From Clostridiales bacterium (GTDB lineage: Bacteria > Bacillota > Clostridia > Christensenellales > UBA3700), in contig JAAVHQ010000012.1 of NCBI GenBank assembly GCA_014799645.1, positions 3,809-10,370 of the forward strand: a stretch of DNA of 6,562 nucleotides, written 5' to 3'. The translations under genes and the position numbers were made by a program. A model generated the notes under the pieces. The model ran no database searches, was not told the origin of the DNA, and saw nothing but the letters and a program-made list of their open reading frames with translations. This document shows, piece after piece, positions 1-4,967 of the stretch; within the stretch, counting starts at the first letter, position 1; each line of letters opens with the position of its first letter.

Positions 1-117
1 GGTGTTACAATTGGTGAAGGGGCTGTTGTAGGCGCAGGAAGCGTTGTAACAAAAGATGTTCCCGATTACGCAGTAGTTGGTGGCAATCCAGCTCAAATAT
101 TAAAATACACAAAATAA
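1..117 (+). CDS. Hexapeptide-repeat acyltransferase, C-terminal fragment (5' end outside window)
   Basis: The first base of the window is in frame and the reading frame runs 38 codons to a TAA. The visible peptide begins GVTIGEGAVVGAGSVVTKDV and continues to a VVGGNPAQILKY ending. The [IV]-G-x-G-A/S-V-[IV] spacing is the hexapeptide repeat that builds a left-handed beta-helix. The V-[VA]-G-G-N-P-A-[KQ] tail is the conserved C-terminal coil of acetyl-CoA-dependent O- or N-acetyltransferases (LacA/Maa/NodL, NeuD-like or Vat/XAT groups). Such enzymes are cytoplasmic trimers that acetylate sugars, sugar-linked precursors or xenobiotics. The acceptor cannot be told from the tail, because the acceptor-binding and catalytic-His part lies upstream. 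The following gene starts 25 bp after the stop, so the two are probably co-transcribed. It ends in an AT-rich style with a TTA leucine codon, like its neighbour on the right. Confidence 0.88.
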   Translation, partial: GVTIGEGAVVGAGSVVTKDVPDYAVVGGNPAQILKYTK

Positions 118-130
118 ATTTCAATTTAAC

Positions 131-134
131 GGAG
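131..134 (+). promoter_or_regulatory. Ribosome binding site (GGAG) of the DUF5131 gene
   Basis: GGAG lies 8 nt before the ATG at 143 and supports that start. The 25-bp gap after the preceding stop is too short to hold a separate full promoter plus leader, which favours an operon with the acyltransferase. Confidence 0.7.
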
Positions 135-142
135 ATAAATAA

Positions 143-886
143 ATGCAAAATAACGAAATTGAAAAGGCAATCCCGTGGAATCCGTGGCACGGGTGTAAAA
201 AGGTAAGCGCGGGGTGTAAAAACTGTTTTGTCTACAAAATGGATCAAAGATACGGTAGAGATACAACGGTTGTCACAAAGGGCAAAACGACTTACGAACT
301 AAAAGATAAAGATTGCCCGCCAAACTCATTAGTAAAATTATGTTTTTCCTCCGATTTCTTTTTGGAAGAAGCCGATGAATATCGAGAGGGGTGTTGGGAT
401 TTTATCAGAAGAAGAAAAGATTGCAGATTTGTGCTTACGACTAAACGCCCCGAGAGAATTAAAATATGTGTTCCACCTGACTGGGGCGAGGGCTGGGAAC
501 ACGTCTATATGAGTGTGTCAATAGAAAATCAAGAAATGGCGGATATTAGGTTAAAACATTTTTTGGAAGCGCCCGTCAAGCACAGAGAAGTATTTTGTTC
601 TCCTTTAATCGGTCCGATAACGCTCGGAAAGTATTTAGATACCGGACTTATTAAATGCGTCAACGTAGGCGGAGAAATGGCTGCCAAAGCCGATGTGCGC
701 CCTATCGAGTATGAATGGGTAAAGAATTTGTATTTAGAAGCCAAAGAAAGAAATATTGAATTTTATTTCCATCAATGCGGTTCAATGTTTTTGAAAGACG
801 GAAAGAATATAGGCAAGTGGAATCTAAAAGAGCAGATAGCGCGCGCCGAAGAAATTCAAAAAGAACTTGAAACTTTATATAAATAA
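143..886 (+). CDS. DUF5131 family (phage Gp37/Gp68-like) three-cysteine protein
   Basis: This 247-aa protein fits the DUF5131 (PF07505, Gp37/Gp68) family along its full length. The N-terminal motif WNPWHGCKKVSAGCKNC (residues 12-28) carries the family's C-x6-C-x2-C triad at C18, C25 and C28. It is followed by SSDFF (69-73, for the usual M-S-D-L-F), TTKRPER (99-105), VSIENQ (125-130), PLIGPI (154-159), an NVGGE segment (174-178) and FHQCG (209-213, for the usual F-K-Q-W-G). The triad resembles an Fe-S or radical-SAM-like metal site, but no reaction is established to my knowledge. The family is common in phages and mobile islands and often sits beside a partner called TcmP (three-Cys-motif partner). 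No partner is visible here. The left neighbour is an acyltransferase and a terminator follows 24 bp after the stop. The gene is AT-rich and uses TTA, CTA and TCA codons freely, unlike the genes to its right. Family assignment is firm; function is unknown. Confidence 0.88.
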   Translation: MQNNEIEKAIPWNPWHGCKKVSAGCKNCFVYKMDQRYGRDTTVVTKGKTTYELKDKDCPPNSLVKLCFSSDFFLEEADEYREGCWDFIRRRKDCRFVLTTKRPERIKICVPPDWGEGWEHVYMSVSIENQEMADIRLKHFLEAPVKHREVFCSPLIGPITLGKYLDTGLIKCVNVGGEMAAKADVRPIEYEWVKNLYLEAKERNIEFYFHQCGSMFLKDGKNIGKWNLKEQIARAEEIQKELETLYK

Positions 887-903
887 ACTAACGCATATTA
901 CGT

Positions 904-943
904 AAAAAAATCTCTCGGATATTTTCCGAGAGATTTTTATTTT
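904..943. terminator. Bidirectional intrinsic terminator between convergent genes
   Basis: The arms TCTCTCGG (911-918) and CCGAGAGA (926-933) pair perfectly. An A-T pair (919/925) extends them and leaves a 5-nt loop. An A-run (904-910) precedes the stem and a T-rich tract (934-943) follows it, so both strands show a hairpin followed by a U-run. The stem starts 24 nt after the DUF5131 stop on the plus strand and about 26 nt after the alpha-mannosidase stop on the minus strand. One element can therefore end transcription from both sides. Confidence 0.9.
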
Positions 944-959
944 CGCTTAAAAGAGTAAA

Positions 960-3900
960 TTACTTCGCTATATACAACGTCTTGATTTCGTAAGGCGAGA
1001 ACTCGAAATTCTTGCTGCGAGCGAGTTTTTCTTTGTTTTCCAACATATCGCATTCGTAGATGTTTGCGCTGTCAAAACTCAATGCCAAAGTCGCTTTGGC
1101 TGTCTCGCCGTAGCACTCGTACGCTCTTACGATAATACCTTCGTTGTCTTCGGCAACTTTAATGGTTTCAATTACGATATTCTTATTGTCGAATTTGGCA
1201 ATCGTATCGAGCGCGAGGTCGTTATTTACGATTTCTATAGGATTATTGAAGCAATAGCCCTTAGCCATAAGGTCGGTATCTTCAAACTTAGCCTTATGCG
1301 GATAGATAGCGTAAGAGAAAGTATGATTGCCTCTATCGCAAGTCGGGTCGGGGAAGATAGGAGCGCGGAGCAATGCGAGCGACAAGAAACCTTCTTTCGC
1401 GCGGTGTCCGTACTTGCCGTTGTTGAGCAATGCCAAGCCGTAGTCTTCGCCGTCGAGGTTGACGAACTTGTGCGCGCATACCTCGAATTGAGCCCAATTC
1501 GGATTGTAGTCTTCGTCCTTATCGGCTTCGCTCGTCGTGCGGTCGAAGTTACCGAACTGGATATTGCACTTGACGTTGTCCGCAAATACGGTCGGTACGA
1601 AGTCGGCGCGGAGCATTTTGAGTTCCTCATTCCAATCGACTGTCGTGTCAAATCTGACCATATCGCCGCCAACTTCAACGTATACTTTCTGCACGAGCGA
1701 TGACTTGTTGTATTTGTAGGAGTTTTCTCTTACCAAATACGCGCCTTCGATATAGGTGTTGGAAGAAGTGAGTTTGAAGGTCGACTTCTTCATCATCATA
1801 TAATTTGTCTTTTCGTCCTTACCCCATTGAATATCCCACGCGTTGTAGTATCTAAACGGGTCGGAGTAGACAACGAGTTTGTTGAAATACTCTTTGACAA
1901 GTTCTTTATTTTCATTCTTATCGATAAGAGAAGTAATTTCGCCGTTGTCGCCGAAAGTGACTTTCAAGTTTGCGTTCTCAATCGTAGTGTCGGTGTAAGA
2001 AAGTTCGCTTACGTCGATATTAGCGGGCGTAAGTTTACCGACCGAGTGCGCTTTCAAGTCCGCGGTATACCATTCGTCGTCGACCTTTACGAATTCCTTG
2101 CGGTCAAAGTCAACGCTGTTGACAGCGCTCTTTTCGCCTTCTTGCGAGAGAGCGTCGAGCATAGTCTTTTCAATCTCTTGAAGTTCGCTATACATAATTT
2201 GATATCTCGCGTAAGATTCGTCGTATACTCTCTTGATAGACGAACCCGGCAAAATGTCGTGGAATTGATAGAGAAGTACTTCTTTCCAAATCTCTTCGAC
2301 TTTTGCTCTATCGTAGGTCACGCCTTTAAGGAAAGCGACCGCGCCAAGCCATTCAATCTTGTGCAACAATTCCTCAATACGTCTGTTCCACTTCTTTGCG
2401 TTGGCTTGCGAAGTGTAGCAACCTTGGTGCCTTTCGTAATACAACTCGCCTGTGTGCGTTGGCAATACGCTCGCCATATCCTTTATATCGTCAAAGAAGT
2501 TGACCGCAGGAGACGGTTTGCACGGCGCTAAACCGTCGATATTCTTTTGGTGACGCATCATATATTCCATGTGTCCTTCACCAGGACCGCCGCCGCCGTC
2601 GCCGTCGCCGTAGATAAGCAAAGCCTTGTTGCAAATCTCTTTTTCGGAATATCTATCTTCGGACTTCTTGATTGCGAGTGGGGAATTGCCCGCGTTGTAA
2701 TCGCCGAGCGGTTCCATGTGCGACAAAAGGGAAGTGCCGTCTATACCTACCCAGTTGAACGTGCGGTAGGGGAAGCGGTTGAAGTCGTTGGACGTAGGCT
2801 TTATCGTCATAAAGTAATCCATGCCGCTCTTTTTAATGACTTGCGGAAGAGAAGCGGGGAAGCCGAATACGTCGGGAAGCCAACACATTCTCGATTTGAA
2901 GTCAAATTCGTCTTTCCAGAACTTTTGTCCGTAAAGACACTGTCTTACCCACGATTCGCCGCCGGAGAGGTTGCAATCGCTTTCTACCCACATTCCGCCT
3001 TGAAGTTCAATTCTGCCGTCAAGCACGTATTTCTTTACTCTCTCGAAAAGTTCGGGATATTCTTCTTTGAGCCATACGAACATTTGCGGTTGCGACTCCG
3101 CGAAATAATATCCGTCGTAGATAGCGAGGTTGCGCAACTGATTTGCAAAGGTGCGCGCAACTTTTCTCTTCGTCTCGCGCAAAGGCCAAAGCCATGCCAA
3201 GTCGATATGCGCGTGACCTATGCAATAGTAGGTCGTAGCTTCGTATTCGGGTTTCTTCTCAATAGTAGGTTTGAGGAATTCTCTAGCGTACTTTGCGCCC
3301 TTCTTTTTGTAAATTTTGTAACTTTGTTTGAGCGCCTTGTCAATCTCGATGAATCTCGGACTTTTCTTGTCGAGTATCATCATTATGAAAAACAAATCTA
3401 TATAGTCGTAGTAATATTGATTGATTTCTTCGTCGTGGATACAAATATCCGCGCGTCTTAGGTGAGCGGTGCATTTTTTGAAACGGAACTTGCCGTTGAA
3501 ACCTGCGTCGACGTAGAGGTCGATATTCTCGTCGCCCGTCGAGCATTCCGTTATGTCAATACGTTGTTTCGCGATAAGAGAATGGAAAACGTCGCCTTTG
3601 CTCAATATCTGCGTGATGCCTTGCAATACTATTCCGTCGGGATTGAAGACAAGACCTTCGCCTTGAAGTTTGATACGCAAAATTACGCTCTTGCCTTTTG
3701 CCTTCTTAGGCACTTGTCCTGTGAAGTGAAACCATGCGCAGTCGAAACTGTCGGCGTATTCCTTTCTCTTTCCCCAAGCTTGCCATTGACGGATAGGCTT
3801 GAACGCGCTTTTGTCGAGGTCATCCCATTTGATAGGTTCTGCGCTCTTGATTACTTCGGCTTTCAAGTCGCCGACCTTTTGATTTATCGAGCATTTCAAA

Positions 3901-3968
3901 TTCCAAATATTGAACACGTGTCCCGATTTGGACACAGCCTTTTTCACCATTTTCTTATCAAAACCCAT
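960..3968 (-). CDS. Alpha-mannosidase, glycoside hydrolase family 38
   Basis: This 1002-aa zinc-dependent retaining alpha-mannosidase should release mannose from alpha-mannosides or N-glycan fragments. Numbered from the ATG at 3968, an Ams1/MAN2C1-type N-terminal region (about 1-240) precedes the catalytic domain. GHAHIDLAWLWPLRETKRK (251-269) supplies zinc ligands H254 and D256. CWLPDVFGFPASLPQ (362-376) holds the nucleophile and ligand D366. QFHDILPGSS (568-577) gives ligand H570. The Gly-rich GDGDGGGGP loop (D455, D457) lies in the acid/base region. The helical middle domain includes ERHQGCYTSQANAKKWNRR (512-530), and the C-terminal beta domain has a YGLALLNNGKYGH segment. No signal peptide or membrane segment is seen, so it is probably cytoplasmic and acts on imported oligosaccharides. 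An in-frame GTG at 3974 would overlap the GAGGTG ribosome binding site, so the ATG at 3968 is preferred. The gene stands alone, with its own promoter and terminator. Exact linkage specificity (alpha-1,2/1,3/1,6, or mannosylglycerate) cannot be read from the sequence. Confidence 0.95.
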   Translation of the reverse strand: MGFDKKMVKKAVSKSGHVFNIWNLKCSINQKVGDLKAEVIKSAEPIKWDDLDKSAFKPIRQWQAWGKRKEYADSFDCAWFHFTGQVPKKAKGKSVILRIKLQGEGLVFNPDGIVLQGITQILSKGDVFHSLIAKQRIDITECSTGDENIDLYVDAGFNGKFRFKKCTAHLRRADICIHDEEINQYYYDYIDLFFIMMILDKKSPRFIEIDKALKQSYKIYKKKGAKYAREFLKPTIEKKPEYEATTYYCIGHAHIDLAWLWPLRETKRKVARTFANQLRNLAIYDGYYFAESQPQMFVWLKEEYPELFERVKKYVLDGRIELQGGMWVESDCNLSGGESWVRQCLYGQKFWKDEFDFKSRMCWLPDVFGFPASLPQVIKKSGMDYFMTIKPTSNDFNRFPYRTFNWVGIDGTSLLSHMEPLGDYNAGNSPLAIKKSEDRYSEKEICNKALLIYGDGDGGGGPGEGHMEYMMRHQKNIDGLAPCKPSPAVNFFDDIKDMASVLPTHTGELYYERHQGCYTSQANAKKWNRRIEELLHKIEWLGAVAFLKGVTYDRAKVEEIWKEVLLYQFHDILPGSSIKRVYDESYARYQIMYSELQEIEKTMLDALSQEGEKSAVNSVDFDRKEFVKVDDEWYTADLKAHSVGKLTPANIDVSELSYTDTTIENANLKVTFGDNGEITSLIDKNENKELVKEYFNKLVVYSDPFRYYNAWDIQWGKDEKTNYMMMKKSTFKLTSSNTYIEGAYLVRENSYKYNKSSLVQKVYVEVGGDMVRFDTTVDWNEELKMLRADFVPTVFADNVKCNIQFGNFDRTTSEADKDEDYNPNWAQFEVCAHKFVNLDGEDYGLALLNNGKYGHRAKEGFLSLALLRAPIFPDPTCDRGNHTFSYAIYPHKAKFEDTDLMAKGYCFNNPIEIVNNDLALDTIAKFDNKNIVIETIKVAEDNEGIIVRAYECYGETAKATLALSFDSANIYECDMLENKEKLARSKNFEFSPYEIKTLYIAK

Positions 3969-3971
3969 ACA

Positions 3972-3977
3972 CACCTC
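3972..3977 (-). promoter_or_regulatory. Ribosome binding site (GAGGTG) deciding the alpha-mannosidase start
   Basis: Read on the minus strand, GAGGTG occupies 3977 to 3972, with TGT between it and the ATG at 3968. The AGG core is therefore 5 nt from the ATG. A longer frame opening with GTG at 3974-3972 would have its start codon inside this element, which argues for the ATG. Confidence 0.72.
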
Positions 3978-4000
3978 ACGTTTATTGTTCGTCTATAAAA

Positions 4001-4016
4001 TATATACGCATATATA
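4001..4016. promoter_or_regulatory. AT-rich dyad just downstream of the alpha-mannosidase promoter (possible operator)
   Basis: TATATA-CGCA-TATATA is an inverted repeat of two 6-bp arms around a 4-bp centre. It lies just after the predicted transcription start of the mannosidase, where a repressor would block initiation. The arms are alternating AT, which occurs often by chance in this AT-rich stretch. No regulator gene lies nearby, so this is only a candidate. Confidence 0.2.
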
Positions 4017-4024
4017 TTTAGTAT

Positions 4025-4053
4025 ATTTTAACATAATTATAGACATTCGTCAA
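4025..4053 (-). promoter_or_regulatory. Sigma-A-type promoter of the alpha-mannosidase gene
   Basis: On the minus strand the -35 box TTGACG (4053-4048) and the -10 box TAAAAT (4030-4025) are separated by exactly 17 nt. Each box has one mismatch to consensus. Transcription would start near 4018, giving a leader of about 50 nt before the ATG at 3968. Confidence 0.7.
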
Positions 4054-4091
4054 ATTTTTTTCTTTATAAAGATATTTGTTGTATTTGCGTT

Positions 4092-4119
4092 TTGAGAAAT
4101 TGAAATTTTATGTTAAAAT
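4092..4119 (+). promoter_or_regulatory. Promoter with extended -10 immediately before the metallopeptidase gene
   Basis: TTGAGA (4092-4097) is followed after 16 nt by TAAAAT (4114-4119). A TG dinucleotide at 4111-4112 makes an extended -10. The expected start point is about 4126, only 2-3 nt before the ATG at 4129. The -35 box is 38 bp from the -35 box of the divergent alpha-mannosidase promoter, so the two polymerase sites sit back to back. Confidence 0.55.
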
Positions 4120-4128
4120 ATATATAGA

Positions 4129-4854
4129 ATGGAAGAAATCAGAAGATATACGATTGACGGAGAGGTCATAGAATATAAGTTTGTAAGGCGGAAGATGAAG
4201 ACTATCCGCTTGCGTATTACGAACGACGGGACTTTGGCGGTTTCGTGTCCTATGCGTACGCCTATATACGAAGTGGAGAGGGTAATCGCCAAAAACAAAG
4301 AGTGGATAAAGACTACCCGCGAGCATACTCTCGAACAAATGCCCAAAGAGCCGAAGAGGGAATATTACACCGGCGAGAAATATCTTTTTCTCGGCGACGA
4401 GTATACTTTGTTGGTTATGCAAAACCCAAAAGAGGGCGTTGAACTGAAAAGCGACTATATCTTCCTTTCGGTACGTTCGCTCGACGATTACGACAGAAAG
4501 AAAAGACTTCTCGACAAGTGGTATGTCGAGCAGACCGAGAAGATTTTTAAGCAGAGATTTTACGCGCTGGTCGAGAAATTCCGAGACCTCTTTCCCTATG
4601 AGTATCAACTCAAAATAAGGAGTATGACTGCTAGGTGGGGAAGCTGTATGATAAACCGCAATACCGTCGTGCTCAATTCTCGACTTATCTATGCGGACGA
4701 AAGCCTTATCGACTACGTCATTTGTCACGAGCTTTCGCATTTCAAATTCAAAAATCACGACAAGGATTTTTACGAGATGCTGACCTATCTTTGTCCCGAT
4801 TGGAAAGAGAGGAAAAAACTTCTCGGCACAAAATATATATATTACGTAAGATAA
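4129..4854 (+). CDS. YgjP/DUF45-type zinc metallopeptidase
   Basis: This 241-aa protein matches the YgjP-like (PF01863, DUF45; WLM/SprT-related gluzincin) metallopeptidases over its full length. The active-site helix YVICHELSHFKFKNHDKDFY (196-215) has the HExxH zinc motif with H200, catalytic E201 and H204, plus the conserved third ligand H210. It is preceded by the family's I-R-x-M-x-x-R-W-G-S-C segment (163-173) and followed by the CPDWKERKKLL tail (222-232). The N-terminal part (about 15-60), with R-R-K-M-K-T-I-R-L-R-I and D-G-T-L-A-V-S-C-P, is the usual beta-rich domain. No signal peptide is seen, so it is cytoplasmic. The physiological substrate of the family is not settled. The start at 4129 keeps the conserved N-terminus, but no Shine-Dalgarno sequence precedes it. 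It is transcribed divergently from the alpha-mannosidase and is 113 bp from the ABC transporter gene. It contains no TTA, CTA or TCA codon. Confidence 0.92.
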   Translation: MEEIRRYTIDGEVIEYKFVRRKMKTIRLRITNDGTLAVSCPMRTPIYEVERVIAKNKEWIKTTREHTLEQMPKEPKREYYTGEKYLFLGDEYTLLVMQNPKEGVELKSDYIFLSVRSLDDYDRKKRLLDKWYVEQTEKIFKQRFYALVEKFRDLFPYEYQLKIRSMTARWGSCMINRNTVVLNSRLIYADESLIDYVICHELSHFKFKNHDKDFYEMLTYLCPDWKERKKLLGTKYIYYVR

Positions 4855-4907
4855 AACGGTTATATGTAATTTTTATATAAAATGATATTTCCAAGCGTAT
4901 CCGTAAA

Positions 4908-4937
4908 TTGACTTTTAGATAAAGCATATTATACAAT
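4908..4937 (+). promoter_or_regulatory. Sigma-A-type promoter of the ABC exporter gene
   Basis: TTGACT (4908-4913) is followed after 18 nt by TACAAT (4932-4937). A TATACA at 4930 gives an alternative 16-nt spacing. The start point would be near 4944, giving a leader of about 24 nt. Confidence 0.6.
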
Positions 4938-4958
4938 AAATACATCTCAAATCTACTC

Positions 4959-4962
4959 GGAG
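4959..4962 (+). promoter_or_regulatory. Ribosome binding site (GGAG) of the ABC exporter gene
   Basis: GGAG lies 5 nt before the ATG at 4968. It supports that start, which opens directly into the first transmembrane segment. Confidence 0.7.
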
Positions 4963-4967
4963 CATTT

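Larger units (their letters stand above)
4855..4967 (+). other. Intergenic region between metallopeptidase and ABC exporter genes
   Basis: This AT-rich gap holds the promoter at 4908-4937. The only hairpin after the peptidase stop is an all-A/T 6-bp stem (TTATAT 4860-4865 with ATATAA 4875-4880), too weak to call a terminator. Read-through from the peptidase into the exporter is therefore possible. Confidence 0.5.

Noticed and set aside
893..906. Short shared string ATTACGTAA near the ends of the DUF5131 and metallopeptidase genes (also near 4841)
   Set aside because: It is a 9-bp AT-rich match containing a TTACGTAA palindrome, easily expected by chance. Nothing else around the two copies matches, so it is not supported as an attachment site or repeat.
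3972..3974. GTG as the mannosidase start, two codons upstream of the ATG
   Set aside because: The GTG lies inside the GAGGTG ribosome binding site, so it could not be used with that site. The ATG at 3968 has acceptable spacing.
1827..3998. Long plus-strand open frames (1827-2531, 2547-3461, 3462-3998) opposite the alpha-mannosidase
   Set aside because: They are in exact codon register with the mannosidase on the other strand and stay open only because that gene almost never uses TTA, CTA or TCA codons. Their peptides show no recognisable domain and they lack ribosome binding sites.
4108..4758. 216-codon minus-strand open frame opposite the metallopeptidase gene
   Set aside because: It is the antisense shadow of a gene with no TTA, CTA or TCA codons. 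The plus-strand frame has a full conserved HExxH peptidase, and the antisense peptide looks like no protein family.
4860..4880. Hairpin after the metallopeptidase as a terminator
   Set aside because: The stem is only 6 bp, all A/T, with a 9-nt loop and no clean U-run after it. It is too weak to call an intrinsic terminator.
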